Assembly (NCBI RefSeq): GCF_001641085.1
Contig: NZ_LXIE01000023.1
Span: 62,001-126,000 of the forward strand
Origin: Aequorivita soesokkakensis
GTDB taxonomy: Bacteria > Bacteroidota > Bacteroidia > Flavobacteriales > Flavobacteriaceae
Direction: 5' to 3'
Length of the DNA: 64,000 nt
The number at the start of each line of letters is the position of its first letter. Position 1 is the first letter of the stretch. Positions 35,176 to 44,005 of this stretch are shown one piece after another. The notes beneath the pieces are model-generated. The model did not search any database. It saw nothing but the letters and a program-made list of their open reading frames with translations, and was not told where the DNA came from. The position numbers were made by a program, and so were the translations under genes.

Positions 35176-35565
35176 ATGAAAAAAACTACTTTCAAATTTT
35201 TGACGGTTCTTTTATTGGTAATAATGGCTGTTTTCGCTGCGCACCTATTTATACTTCAAAATATGGAATTGCCAATTTTTGCAGACCGAATCTTGCTTTC
35301 CTATATAGTTAATTATACCCTGGCAGCGGCAATTTTAATCTTCATTCAATCAAAGTTTAATAAGAAATCCTCACAAACAGGTTTTATATTTCTTGCTGGC
35401 AGCGGACTTAAATTTTTGGTTTTCTTTCTAGTTTTCTATCCTTTTTATCGGGAAGACGGAACGATGTCAACTTCGGAATTTGCTGCTTTTTTTGTGCCCT
35501 ACGCCACCTGTTTGATTTTAGAAGTGGCATTTCTTTCAAAACAGCTTAATAATCAGGATTCTTAG
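35176..35565 (+). CDS. Four-TM membrane protein, DUF6168-like
   Basis: 129 residues with four predicted helices (about 7-28, 42-60, 68-88, 103-120). I believe it corresponds to the flavobacterial DUF6168 family found between atpZ and atpB. It occupies the position where other bacteria carry atpI, and its topology resembles AtpI, so a divergent AtpI role is plausible but unproven. Seven bases after atpZ; followed by palindromes and a promoter for atpB. Confidence 0.7.
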   Translation: MKKTTFKFLTVLLLVIMAVFAAHLFILQNMELPIFADRILLSYIVNYTLAAAILIFIQSKFNKKSSQTGFIFLAGSGLKFLVFFLVFYPFYREDGTMSTSEFAAFFVPYATCLILEVAFLSKQLNNQDS

Positions 35566-35569
35566 CAGA

Positions 35570-35622
35570 TTTCTTCCGAAGAAAAAAACACAAAAAATAG
35601 TTTTTTCTTTCTCAGAAAGAAA
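35570..35622. promoter_or_regulatory. Two palindromes upstream of the atpB promoter
   Basis: First: TTTCTTC-c-GAAGAAA at 35570-35584. Second: TTTCTTTCT-c-AGAAAGAAA at 35604-35622, a 9-bp arm palindrome occupying the spacer of the atpB promoter and ending two bases before its -7 box. They could be operators for a dimeric regulator; the first could instead end the upstream transcript. Confidence 0.5.
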
Positions 35623-35624
35623 TG

Positions 35625-35632
35625 TATTTTTG
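35625..35632 (+). promoter_or_regulatory. -7 promoter box (TAttTTTG) of the ATP synthase operon
   Basis: Exact TAnnTTTG with a T-run instead of a clear TTG at -33. Leader to ATG 35667 about 29 bases. The box overlaps an in-frame upstream ATG (35622), so that start is unlikely. Confidence 0.55.
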
Positions 35633-35666
35633 CACCGATTTTAAGGACACCGTTATTTGTTCAAAG

Positions 35667-36809
35667 ATGCAAAGAAAAACATTGGTTAGAATACTTTCAG
35701 TTTTATTGTTGGCAACCTCTATTTCGGGTTTTGCCAATGAGAATTCAAAAGAAGAGACACAAGGTGGCAACACACAAGCGGAAAGAAAGGAGCATGTAAG
35801 AGAATATGTTATACATCACCTTTCTGACACTCATGATTTTGGATTGTACTCCTACAAAGATGAAAATGGCGAGGCGCATCACGTTGGGTTTCCGCTACCT
35901 GTTATTTTATGGGACAACGGATTAAAAATATTTTCTTCTTCAAAATTTCATCATGGTGAAACTGTTGCAGAGGTTGATGGTAATTATTATAAAATTGACC
36001 ATTCTAAAATATACAAAACAGACGCCGCGGGAACCATCAATTATGATGAGCACCAACATGCAACAAATGTAAAACCTTTAGATATTTCCATAACAAAAGG
36101 TGTTTTTATGATGTTGCTTACCACTATTTTAATGATTCTTTTGTTTAGAAGCTTGGCCAAAAGCTATGCAAAAAATGGCAATATCGCAAAGGGAATTGGC
36201 CGTTTCTTCGAGCCAATCGTGCTTTACATTCGTGATGATATTGCTATCGCAAACATTGGCGAAAAAAAATACAAAAAATATATGCCGTTCCTATTGACTG
36301 TATTTTTCTTTATATGGTTTTTAAATATGTTCGGTTTAACTCCGCTTGGTGTTAACGTAACGGGAAACATTGCTATTACTACATGCTTAGCAATTATAGT
36401 TTTTTTAATCACAACCTTTACAGGAACCAAAGATTACTGGAAACACATTTTTGATCCATTGGGCGATGGTATGCCTTGGGCTGGAAAAATATTTATTTAT
36501 ATAATTCTTGTTCCTATTGAAATTTTAGGAATATTCATCAAGCCTTTCGCACTACTTATACGTTTGTACGCAAACATGACTGCAGGGCACGTAGTATTGG
36601 GTAGTTTGATTGGTTTGATTTACATTTTCCAAACGTGGTTGGGCGGAACATTATCTTTCGGACTTGCTTTTGCAATTTCATTAATTGAAATATTGGTAGC
36701 ATTGCTACAGGCATATATTTTCACAATGTTGGCAGCGTTGTATTTCGGTTTTGCAAGTGAAACACACGAGCATGCTGAAGAGCACGAGGGCGAAATCCAA
36801 CATTTATAA
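35667..36809 (+). CDS. atpB: ATP synthase F0 subunit a
   Basis: Proton-channel subunit of F1F0 ATP synthase. 380 residues, longer than the E. coli protein. It has a cleavable signal peptide (1 to about 22) and a hydrophilic stretch of roughly 120 residues rich in His and charged residues, as usual in Bacteroidota, before the membrane helices. The essential Arg is in FALLIRLYANMTAGHVV, and the last helix reads LLQAYIFTMLAALYFGFA. A C-terminal His/Glu-rich tail follows. It starts the structural gene order B-E-F-H-A-G. Confidence 0.95.
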   Translation: MQRKTLVRILSVLLLATSISGFANENSKEETQGGNTQAERKEHVREYVIHHLSDTHDFGLYSYKDENGEAHHVGFPLPVILWDNGLKIFSSSKFHHGETVAEVDGNYYKIDHSKIYKTDAAGTINYDEHQHATNVKPLDISITKGVFMMLLTTILMILLFRSLAKSYAKNGNIAKGIGRFFEPIVLYIRDDIAIANIGEKKYKKYMPFLLTVFFFIWFLNMFGLTPLGVNVTGNIAITTCLAIIVFLITTFTGTKDYWKHIFDPLGDGMPWAGKIFIYIILVPIEILGIFIKPFALLIRLYANMTAGHVVLGSLIGLIYIFQTWLGGTLSFGLAFAISLIEILVALLQAYIFTMLAALYFGFASETHEHAEEHEGEIQHL

Positions 36810-36823
36810 TAACGAGTGTTTAA

Positions 36824-37033
<210 letters not shown>

Positions 37034-37044
37034 TCAAAAAAAAC

Positions 37045-37083
37045 TAACAAACGGCTGTAACGGTTGGTTATAGCTGTTTGTTA
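37045..37083 (+). other. 12-bp intercistronic hairpin after atpE
   Basis: Arms TAACAAACGGCT (37045-37056) and AGCTGTTTGTTA (37072-37083) pair over 12 positions with one G-U, around a 15-base loop. No T-run follows, so it is more likely an mRNA-stabilising or processing structure than a terminator. Confidence 0.65.
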
Positions 37084-37125
37084 CAATTTTTAAAAGGAAT
37101 ATTGTTTAGTATACAATTGTAAAAA

Positions 37126-37626
37126 ATGGAAAAATTAATAAATGAATTTTCAATAGGTCTTTTCTTTTGGCAAGCAGTTATATTTATACTGTTGCTTATT
37201 TTATTAAGAAAATTTGCTTGGAAACCAATCTTGAACGCGGTGAACGATCGTGAAGAAGGAATAAAAAACGCATTGGATTCTGCCGAAAAGGCAAAACTTG
37301 AAATGCAAAATCTTCAAGCAGATAATGAAAAATTATTGCAAGAAGCACGTGCAGAACGTGAGGTGATGATGAAGGAAGCTCGCGAGATTAAAGCAAAAAT
37401 GATTTCAGACGCTAAAGAGGAAGCTAAAACAGAAGCAGACAAAATGGTTGCCCAAGCACAAGCTGCAATTGAAAGCGAAAAGAAATCAGCAATCGCTGAG
37501 TTGAAGCAACAAGTAGCAAGCCTTTCTCTGGAAATTGCTGAAAAAGTAGTAAAACACGAACTTTCCGATAAAGACAAGCAATTAAAACTTGTTGACGAAA
37601 TGTTGGGCGACGCCAAATTAAACTAA
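37126..37626 (+). CDS. atpF: ATP synthase F0 subunit b
   Basis: 166 residues: an N-terminal membrane helix (about 10-27, IGLFFWQAVIFILLLILL), the junction RKFAWKPILNAVNDRE, then a long Ala/Glu/Lys-rich coiled coil to the C-terminus. It forms the peripheral stator with the delta subunit. One copy of the gene, so a b2 homodimer is expected. Six bases separate it from atpH. Confidence 0.95.
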   Translation: MEKLINEFSIGLFFWQAVIFILLLILLRKFAWKPILNAVNDREEGIKNALDSAEKAKLEMQNLQADNEKLLQEARAEREVMMKEAREIKAKMISDAKEEAKTEADKMVAQAQAAIESEKKSAIAELKQQVASLSLEIAEKVVKHELSDKDKQLKLVDEMLGDAKLN

Positions 37627-37632
37627 TATTCA

Positions 37633-38169
37633 ATGAGCAGAGCAGCGATTAGATACGCGAAAGCAATTTTGCAGAAAGCAAACGAGAACAACACAGAAGC
37701 TGTTGTTTTTGGCGATATGCAATCTGTTTACAACACTATTGAAGGTAGCCGCGAATTGCAAACAGTGCTTCAAAGTCCTGTAATAAAAGCCAACGATAAA
37801 AAGGAAGCTTTATTGAAAATTTTCAACGGACAATCAGAAATCACACATTCGCTTATCAATATTTTAGTTGACAATAAACGTACTTCATTATTAGGAAATG
37901 TGGCTAAAAGCTATGTTGATCTTTACAATGAAGAACAAGGCGTAAAAGTAGCAACCGTAATTACAGCCGTTCCTCTTTCTTCAGAATTGGAAAGCAAAGT
38001 GATGGCCAAAATAAAAGAATTGACCGGAAGCGAAAAAGTAACGCTTAAAAACGAAGTTGACCCAGCGATTATTGGAGGATTTATCCTTCGCGTTGGCGAT
38101 ATTCAATACAACGCAAGCATCGCGAACCAATTTGGAAATTTAAAAAGAGAATTCAGTAAATCAATATAA
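37633..38169 (+). CDS. atpH: ATP synthase F1 subunit delta
   Basis: 178 residues. The N-terminal helical domain begins SRAAIRYAKAILQKANEN, and the C-terminal part has the conserved KVTLKNEVDPAIIGGFILRVGDIQYNASI. It links the b stator to the top of the alpha/beta ring. It follows atpF closely and is separated from atpA by a 54-base gap that holds a TGTC stem-loop repeat. Confidence 0.95.
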   Translation: MSRAAIRYAKAILQKANENNTEAVVFGDMQSVYNTIEGSRELQTVLQSPVIKANDKKEALLKIFNGQSEITHSLINILVDNKRTSLLGNVAKSYVDLYNEEQGVKVATVITAVPLSSELESKVMAKIKELTGSEKVTLKNEVDPAIIGGFILRVGDIQYNASIANQFGNLKREFSKSI

Positions 38170-38175
38170 TTTTTG

Positions 38176-38201
38176 TGTCACCCTGAGCACAGTCGAAGGG
38201 T
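38176..38201 (+). repeat. TGTC-stem-loop repeat, copy 2 (between atpH and atpA)
   Basis: TGTC, stem ACCCT/AGGGT, loop GAGCACAGTCGA. Compared with copy 1 at 28894-28919, three stem pairs are changed on both sides with pairing kept, and the loop differs at one base. It is transcribed within the ATP synthase operon. Confidence 0.8.
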
Positions 38202-38223
38202 AAAATCATAAATACAAATAAAA

Positions 38224-39804
38224 ATGGCAGAAGTAAAACCAGCTGAAGTATCAGCAATATTAAAGCAACAACTTACAGGCTTTGAAGCAACTGCTTCCCT
38301 GGACGAAGTAGGAACTGTTTTAACCGTGGGTGACGGTATTGTTCGTGCATACGGACTTTCAAACGCACAATACGGTGAATTGGTAGCCTTTGAAAGCGGT
38401 CTTGAAGGTATTGTATTGAACCTTGAGGAAGACAACGTAGGTATCGTACTTTTAGGTCCTTCAAAAGAAATTAAGGAAGGTTCAACCGTAAAACGTACAC
38501 AACGTATTGCTTCACTTAAAGTAGGTGAAGGTATTGTTGGTCGTGTGGTAAACACATTGGGTCAGCCTATCGATGGTAAAGGTCCAATCACCGGTGAAAC
38601 TTATGAAATGCCATTGGAGCGTAAAGCTCCGGGTGTAATTTACCGTCAGCCGGTAACTGAGCCACTTCAAACTGGTATTAAGTCTATTGATGCAATGATT
38701 CCTGTGGGCCGTGGCCAGCGTGAGCTTGTTATTGGTGACCGCCAAACAGGTAAATCTACCGTTTGTATCGATACCATTTTGAACCAAAAAGAATTTTACG
38801 ATGCAGGTCAGCCTGTATATTGTATATATGTAGCGATTGGGCAAAAAGCTTCAACCGTAGCGAACATTGCACAAGTTTTGGAAGAAAAAGGTGCATTGGC
38901 CTATACAACCATTGTTGCGGCAAACGCATCAGATCCTGCGCCAATGCAGGTATATGCTCCTTTCGCAGGTGCTGCAATTGGTGAGTACTTCCGTGATACT
39001 GGTCGTCCAGCATTGATTGTTTATGATGATTTATCTAAACAAGCGGTAGCATACCGTGAGGTTTCACTTTTGCTTCGTCGTCCACCGGGACGTGAGGCAT
39101 ATCCTGGAGACGTTTTCTTCCTTCACTCAAGATTGTTGGAGCGTGCCGCTAAGGTAATTGCCGATGATGATATTGCAAAGGAAATGAACGACCTTCCAGA
39201 ATCATTAAAAGGTTTAGTAAAAGGTGGTGGTTCATTAACAGCACTTCCTATTATTGAAACACAGGCGGGTGACGTTTCGGCGTATATTCCAACAAACGTA
39301 ATTTCGATTACCGACGGTCAGATTTTCTTGGATGGAGATTTGTTCAACGCGGGGGTTCGTCCAGCTATTAACGTAGGTATTTCGGTATCTCGTGTGGGTG
39401 GTAACGCTCAGATTAAATCGATGAAAAAGGTAGCAGGTACCTTGAAACTGGATCAGGCTGCTTTCCGTGAATTGGAAGCGTTTGCAAAATTCGGTTCAGA
39501 TTTGGATGCTGCAACCTTGAATGTTATTGAAAAAGGAAAGCGTAACGTAGAAATATTAAAGCAATCTGAAAACGATCCGTACACGGTAGAAGATCAAATT
39601 GCAGTTATTTATGCAGGTTCCAAAAACTTGATGCGTAGCGTTCCTGTTGAAAAAGTAAAAGAATTTGAAAGAGATTACCTAGAAATGTTAAACGTAAAGC
39701 ACAGAGACACGCTTAACGATCTTAAAGCTGGTAAACTTACTGATGAAGCAATTGATGTGATGACAACGGTTGCTGCTGATCTTTCAGCGAAATATAAAAA
39801 GTAG
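38224..39804 (+). CDS. atpA: ATP synthase F1 subunit alpha
   Basis: 526 residues. Walker [10 protein letters not shown] is at 171-179. The conserved [34 protein letters not shown] block and SRVGGNAQ with the arginine finger are present. Non-catalytic nucleotide-binding subunit, three copies per complex. It is visibly enriched in GGT, CGT and GTA-type codons compared with neighbours, a sign of high expression. Flanked on both sides by hairpin elements. The beta and epsilon genes are not in the window, which is usual in this group. Confidence 0.97.
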   Translation: MAEVKPAEVSAILKQQLTGFEATASLDEVGTVLTVGDGIVRAYGLSNAQYGELVAFESGLEGIVLNLEEDNVGIVLLGPSKEIKEGSTVKRTQRIASLKVGEGIVGRVVNTLGQPIDGKGPITGETYEMPLERKAPGVIYRQPVTEPLQTGIKSIDAMIPVGRGQRELVIGDRQTGKSTVCIDTILNQKEFYDAGQPVYCIYVAIGQKASTVANIAQVLEEKGALAYTTIVAANASDPAPMQVYAPFAGAAIGEYFRDTGRPALIVYDDLSKQAVAYREVSLLLRRPPGREAYPGDVFFLHSRLLERAAKVIADDDIAKEMNDLPESLKGLVKGGGSLTALPIIETQAGDVSAYIPTNVISITDGQIFLDGDLFNAGVRPAINVGISVSRVGGNAQIKSMKKVAGTLKLDQAAFRELEAFAKFGSDLDAATLNVIEKGKRNVEILKQSENDPYTVEDQIAVIYAGSKNLMRSVPVEKVKEFERDYLEMLNVKHRDTLNDLKAGKLTDEAIDVMTTVAADLSAKYKK

Positions 39805-39814
39805 TTAGATTTCT

Positions 39815-39853
39815 GTATTGAGTATTGAGAAAATATATCTCGATACTCAATAC
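39815..39853 (+). other. 16-bp intercistronic hairpin between atpA and atpG
   Basis: GTATTGAGTATTGAGA (39815-39830) pairs with TCTCGATACTCAATAC (39838-39853), 16 pairs with a single T-G mismatch (G-U in RNA), around a 7-base loop. A partial extra TACTCAAT copy follows. This is the strongest hairpin in the operon and resembles TATTGAG-type intergenic repeats of flavobacteria. No T-run. Confidence 0.75.
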
Positions 39854-39876
39854 TAAATACTCAATTCTATAAAAGA

Positions 39877-40752
39877 ATGGCGAATCTTAAGGAAATTAGA
39901 AACAGAATATCATCCGTCGGTTCAACGATGCAGATTACTAGTGCCATGAAAATGGTTTCTGCCGCAAAGTTGAAGAAGGCGCAGGATGCAATTACTGCAA
40001 TGCGTCCCTATTCTGAAAAACTTACTGAACTTTTGCAAAACCTAAGCGCCACGCTTGATGCCGATACCGGGAGCAAGTATTCAGAACAGCGCGAAGTGAA
40101 CAAAGTCTTGGTGGTTGCCATTACCAGTAACCGTGGTTTGGCGGGAGCTTTTAATACAAACGTCATAAAAGAATCACGCAATTTGGCGGCAAATACGTAT
40201 GCTGGCAAACAAGTGGATTTTATGACCCTTGGTAAAAAAGGAAATGATATTCTGAAAAAAACCGGAAATGTTATAGAAAACAACAACGGTATTTTTGACG
40301 ATCTTTCTTTTGATACTACTGCAGAAATTGCTGAAAAACTGATGCTTCTTTTTTCCGAAGGAAAATATGACAAGATCATTTTGGTGTACAACAATTTCAA
40401 AAATGCTGCTACACAGGTAGTAATGACTGAGCAGTTCTTGCCTATTTTGCCTCCAAAACCAATTGAAGGTCAAGAAGCAAAAACTACCGAAACTTTTTAC
40501 ATATTTGAACCTTCAAAAGAAGAAATTGTTGAGGCGTTAATTCCTAAGAGTTTAAAAACACAGTTGTTCAAAGGTCTTCGCGATAGTGTTGCCAGCGAGC
40601 ACGGCGCACGTATGACGGCGATGCACAAGGCAACAGACAACGCAACCGAGCTTCGCGATGCATTGAAACTTCAATACAACAAAGCGCGTCAAGCTGCCAT
40701 TACTAACGAAATCCTTGAAATTGTTGGTGGTGCAGAGGCATTGGCCGGATAA
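39877..40752 (+). CDS. atpG: ATP synthase F1 subunit gamma
   Basis: 291 residues. N-terminal LKEIRNRISSVGSTMQITSAMKMVSAAKLKKAQ and C-terminal SEHGARMTAMHKATDNATEL with YNKARQAAITNEILEIVGGA are the rotor coiled coil and are highly conserved. Central shaft, one per complex. Last gene of the operon, followed by a strong intrinsic terminator. Confidence 0.97.
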   Translation: MANLKEIRNRISSVGSTMQITSAMKMVSAAKLKKAQDAITAMRPYSEKLTELLQNLSATLDADTGSKYSEQREVNKVLVVAITSNRGLAGAFNTNVIKESRNLAANTYAGKQVDFMTLGKKGNDILKKTGNVIENNNGIFDDLSFDTTAEIAEKLMLLFSEGKYDKIILVYNNFKNAATQVVMTEQFLPILPPKPIEGQEAKTTETFYIFEPSKEEIVEALIPKSLKTQLFKGLRDSVASEHGARMTAMHKATDNATELRDALKLQYNKARQAAITNEILEIVGGAEALAG

Positions 40753-40770
40753 AATATCTTAAAATTTATT

Positions 40771-40805
40771 TAAAAAAAGCCTTTCGTTTTTCGGAAGGCT
40801 TTTTT
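40771..40805 (+). terminator. Intrinsic terminator of the ATP synthase operon
   Basis: AAAAAAAGCCTTTCG, a short T loop, and CGGAAGGCTTTTTT form a stable stem with a T-run, 19 bases after the atpG stop codon. Confidence 0.85.
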
Positions 40806-40832
40806 GTTGCATAATATTTGTAATTTTAGTGA

Positions 40833-41357
40833 ATGATGAAAAATTTAAAAATAATATTTGGACTTATAACTTTGCCAATGGTTTTACTCAGTTTTTCCAA
40901 CTGTGGCAGTGCGCAGGATTCAAGCAACAAAAAAGCATTTAATCAAAATCCTCCTTTCAAAATTAGTGAAGTATACTACCAAAACTGGGTTGCTGGCGTA
41001 AAGGAAGGTGGCTCTGGAACAAATATTTATATTACTTTCAGTGAAAAGAATACCGATGCTGTTATCCAAAATATCTATTTCAGGAACCAAATTTTGGAGG
41101 CAAAAGGCAATATAAACGAACCAAATCAATTTGTTGGCTATCTTAAAAATGATGCCCAACGTGATATTGTTATGGACGCTGACCCTATCAAAGAGGCGAA
41201 AAATAATCCGCCGAAAGTATTTCCGTTCCAGTTGGAAAATAATCAAGCGGTTATAGAATATTGGTTTGAAGGGAAAAAGAATTATTTCAAGGTTTCCAAT
41301 ATTACTGAAAAGGAAATGATTCCATATCCACAGGCGAATCCAAATTCGCACGAATAG
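40833..41357 (+). CDS. Uncharacterised lipoprotein
   Basis: 174 residues with a type II signal peptide: MMKNLKIIFGLITLPMVLLSFSNC, with Cys24 as the probable lipidated residue (lipobox FSNC is imperfect). The mature part is predicted beta-rich (GGSGTNIYITFSEKNTDAVIQNIYFRNQILEA) and ends in a polar tail. I recognise no named family; similar small lipoproteins are common in Flavobacteriaceae. Starts either at 40833 or at the adjacent ATG 40836. The next gene follows after two bases. Confidence 0.75.
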   Translation: MMKNLKIIFGLITLPMVLLSFSNCGSAQDSSNKKAFNQNPPFKISEVYYQNWVAGVKEGGSGTNIYITFSEKNTDAVIQNIYFRNQILEAKGNINEPNQFVGYLKNDAQRDIVMDADPIKEAKNNPPKVFPFQLENNQAVIEYWFEGKKNYFKVSNITEKEMIPYPQANPNSHE

Positions 41358-41359
41358 TT

Positions 41360-41758
41360 ATGCAAACTATCAATCTTAAAGATAAGTTTTCAACTTTCAA
41401 AAACCATTGGCACCCGCACCAAATAACGGTTGTGGATAATATGCAAGTGCTCTTGGCAAAGCTGAAGGATGAATTTGTCTGGCACAAACATGAAGAGGAA
41501 GATGAGTTGTTTTTTGTACAGAAGGGAACTTTGGAAATGCATTTTCGGCCTTCGCCCAACGAAGCCGATGGCGAAGGTGGGGATAAAGTTGAAATTGTTT
41601 CCGAAGGCGAAATAATTGTTGTTCCAAAAGGCGTTGAGCATTGCCCAAAAACCCGAAATGGCGAAGAAGTACACGTGCTTCTTTTTGAAAAACTCACTAC
41701 AAAACACACGGGAAATGTAACTTCGGAAAAAACTGTTTCCGACTACCCTAAAATTTAA
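41360..41758 (+). CDS. Cupin-domain protein
   Basis: 132 residues, single cupin. WHKHEEEDELFFVQKGTLEMHF supplies the H-x-H-x-E-x-E metal-binding set of cupin motif 1, and GEIIVVPKGVEHCPKTRNGEEV the motif 2 Gly, Pro and His. Ligands suggest a bound metal. Enzymatic role unknown; such stand-alone cupins may be isomerases, dioxygenases or sugar-binding proteins. It sits two bases after the lipoprotein gene and three before a dehydrogenase gene. Confidence 0.85.
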   Translation: MQTINLKDKFSTFKNHWHPHQITVVDNMQVLLAKLKDEFVWHKHEEEDELFFVQKGTLEMHFRPSPNEADGEGGDKVEIVSEGEIIVVPKGVEHCPKTRNGEEVHVLLFEKLTTKHTGNVTSEKTVSDYPKI

Positions 41759-41761
41759 AGT

Positions 41762-42706
41762 ATGAAAATACTTCACCTCGATAGCAACCATCCGTTATTA
41801 TTGAAAATGCTTATGGAAGCAGGGTTTTCAAATGAAGAAAACTACAAATCTTCAAAATCTGAAATTGAGGAAATCATTTCAAATTACGAAGGAATCGTCA
41901 TAAGAAGCCGTTTCAACATTGACAAACAATTTCTCGAGGCTGCAAAAAATCTGAAATTTATAGCCCGAGTTGGCGCCGGTTTGGAAAGCATCGACACCGA
42001 TTATGCAGATAAACTTGGCATTAAACTAATCGCTGCGCCTGAAGGCAATAGAAACGCCGTGGGTGAACATGCTTTGGGAATGCTCCTTTCGCTATTCAAC
42101 AAGCTGAATAAAGCCGATAGCGAGGTTAAAAACGGTCTCTGGAACCGTGAAGCAAACCGTGGAATTGAACTGGAGGGAAAAACCGTTGGAATAATTGGTT
42201 ACGGCAATATGGGCAAAGCTTTCGCAAAAAAATTGAAAGGTTTTGATTGCGAAGTAATTTGTTTCGATATAAAAGAAAATGTGGGTGATGAAAACGCTAA
42301 ACAAGCTTCATTGGATGAACTTCAGCAAAACGCTGATGTTTTAAGTCTTCACACGCCGTGGACGCCTTTGACAGATAAAATGGTGAATTCAGAATTTATC
42401 AATTCATTTGCAAAACCATTTTGGCTCATCAATACCGCGCGCGGAAAAAGTGTTGTAACCGCAGATTTGGTTTCGGCATTAAAATCCGGAAAAATTTTTG
42501 GAGCTGGACTTGATGTTTTGGAATTTGAAAAACTATCTTTTGAAACACTTTTTGATTCAGATAATTTACCCAATTCGTTGAAAGAACTCTTCGCGATGGA
42601 CAATGTAATTTTAAGTCCGCATATTGCTGGATGGACCGTTGAAAGCAAAGAGAAATTGGCAACGGTTATTGCAGAAAAAATAATTCAAAATTTTAAAAAT
42701 TCATAA
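41762..42706 (+). CDS. D-2-hydroxyacid dehydrogenase (3-phosphoglycerate dehydrogenase-like)
   Basis: 314 residues. NAD-binding VGIIGYGNMGKAFAKKL, catalytic Arg in LINTARGKSVV, Glu in FGAGLDVLEFE and His in ILSPHIAGWTVES are all present. The protein is the short form without ACT or ASB regulatory domains. NAD-dependent oxidation or reduction of a 2-hydroxy/2-keto acid is certain at family level; serine biosynthesis (serA) is possible but not proven, because serC is not adjacent. Close packing with the cupin suggests an operon. Confidence 0.88.
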   Translation: MKILHLDSNHPLLLKMLMEAGFSNEENYKSSKSEIEEIISNYEGIVIRSRFNIDKQFLEAAKNLKFIARVGAGLESIDTDYADKLGIKLIAAPEGNRNAVGEHALGMLLSLFNKLNKADSEVKNGLWNREANRGIELEGKTVGIIGYGNMGKAFAKKLKGFDCEVICFDIKENVGDENAKQASLDELQQNADVLSLHTPWTPLTDKMVNSEFINSFAKPFWLINTARGKSVVTADLVSALKSGKIFGAGLDVLEFEKLSFETLFDSDNLPNSLKELFAMDNVILSPHIAGWTVESKEKLATVIAEKIIQNFKNS

Positions 42707-42708
42707 TT

Positions 42709-43095
42709 ATGAAAAAAAGAGTAACTGGAATTGGCGGAATTTTCTTCAAAACAAAAGATCCGAAGCAAACGAGGGAATGGTACAAAAATCACTTGGGTTT
42801 TGATACTAATGAGTACGGCAGCAGTTTCAATTGGCAAGATGAAAACGGTAAACAATGTACAACACAATGGAGCCTTTTTAAAGATGATACCAAATATTTT
42901 GCGCCCAGTGAAAAAGAGTTTATGATGAACTATCGCGTAGAAAATCTTGAAGAATTGTTGAAAGTCTTAAAGGAAGAAGGTGTAACAATTGTGGGCGAAA
43001 TGGAGACTTATGATTATGGAAAATTTGGATGGATCCTAGATCCCGATGGCAATAAAATTGAACTTTGGGAACCCGCTGACGAAACACTTCTATAA
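42709..43095 (+). CDS. VOC superfamily (glyoxalase-like) protein
   Basis: 128 residues with paired beta-alpha-beta-beta-beta modules: GIFFKTKDPKQTREWYKNHLGF at the start and ILDPDGNKIELWEPAD at the end, where Glu is the typical metal ligand. Members include glyoxalases, dioxygenases and resistance proteins; the substrate cannot be deduced. ATG start two bases after the dehydrogenase stop. Confidence 0.85.
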   Translation: MKKRVTGIGGIFFKTKDPKQTREWYKNHLGFDTNEYGSSFNWQDENGKQCTTQWSLFKDDTKYFAPSEKEFMMNYRVENLEELLKVLKEEGVTIVGEMETYDYGKFGWILDPDGNKIELWEPADETLL

Positions 43096-43139
43096 TTTTT
43101 TATACATTTATTACTCATTAAAAACCAACTAATTAAACT

Positions 43140-43523
43140 ATGGAAGAAGAACAAAACTCTGACTACGACAGTACAAAAAAAAGGATAGATGAAGCCACCG
43201 ATAATTTTGAACAACAAGCAAAACATACCGCAAATGAGTTTAAAGAAGAGTGGAACAAAGTAACCCAGGGACAAGAAAATAAAAAACTATTAGCCGGAGT
43301 TTTGGCTCTTTTGTTTGGATGGTTAGGAATACACAAATTTATATTGGGTTATAATACTGAGGGAATAATTTTATTGGTCATCGGATTATCGGGAATTTTA
43401 ACGTGTGGAATAACCTCTGGAATATCTGGGATAATTGGAATTATTGAAGGAATTATTTACCTAACCAAAAGCGATGAAGAATTCTACCAAACCTATCAAG
43501 TAGGAAAAAAAGGATGGTTCTAA
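43140..43523 (+). CDS. TM2 domain-containing membrane protein
   Basis: 127 residues: an acidic, helical N-terminus (about 1-50) followed by the TM2 domain. KLLAGVLALLFGWLGIHKFILGYNTEGI contains the hallmark G-x-H-x-F-x-L-G turn, and a second hydrophobic stretch rich in Gly/Ile follows. Function unknown across the family. A strong terminator follows. Confidence 0.88.
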   Translation: MEEEQNSDYDSTKKRIDEATDNFEQQAKHTANEFKEEWNKVTQGQENKKLLAGVLALLFGWLGIHKFILGYNTEGIILLVIGLSGILTCGITSGISGIIGIIEGIIYLTKSDEEFYQTYQVGKKGWF

Positions 43524-43529
43524 ATATGT

Positions 43530-43560
43530 AAAGCCTTTGGATTTTTCAAAGGCTTTTTTT
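43530..43560 (+). terminator. Intrinsic terminator after TM2 gene
   Basis: AAAGCCTTTG, a 7-base loop, CAAAGGCTTT and a continuing T-run. It starts seven bases after the stop codon. Confidence 0.88.
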
Positions 43561-43570
43561 ATAAACTTAA

Positions 43571-43999
43571 ATGAGAAATAATATGAGCAAGTATGGAGCA
43601 ATACCCGCAATGAGCTATAAAGATGCCAACGCAGCTGTCGATTTTTTAACCAATGCTTTTGGATTTAAGGAACACTTCGTTTATAGGGATGAAAAAAATA
43701 TGGTTCATCACGCAGAGCTTTCATTAGGCAATGCGATGGTTATGATTGGCCCACAGCGTAAAGAAAGTGAATTCGGAAAAATGACCGGAACACCAGCACA
43801 GGCCAATGGTTTGAATACCCAAACTGCATATATTATTATTGATGAAGTGGACAATCACTACAAAAATGCAAAAGCCCATGGCGCCAAAATAGTAATGGAT
43901 ATTAAAGACGAAGATTACGGCGGCCGTGGTTACAGTTGCAAAGATCCCGAAGGAAATATTTGGAGTTTTGGAAGTTATAATCCCTACGAATCAAAATAA
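43571..43999 (+). CDS. VOC superfamily (glyoxalase/bleomycin-resistance-like) protein
   Basis: 142 residues. AIPAMSYKDANAAVDFLTNAFGFKEHFVYRDEKNMVHHAELSLGNAMVMIG and GGRGYSCKDPEGNIWSFGSYNP are typical of the PhnB/GlxII-like VOC group. It differs from the VOC protein at 42709 and is not a recent duplicate. The start could be ATG 43571 or ATG 43583 (MSKYG); the second fits related proteins better. It follows the terminator, so it has its own promoter or reads through. Confidence 0.82.
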   Translation: MRNNMSKYGAIPAMSYKDANAAVDFLTNAFGFKEHFVYRDEKNMVHHAELSLGNAMVMIGPQRKESEFGKMTGTPAQANGLNTQTAYIIIDEVDNHYKNAKAHGAKIVMDIKDEDYGGRGYSCKDPEGNIWSFGSYNPYESK

Positions 44000-44005
44000 A
44001 AAACT

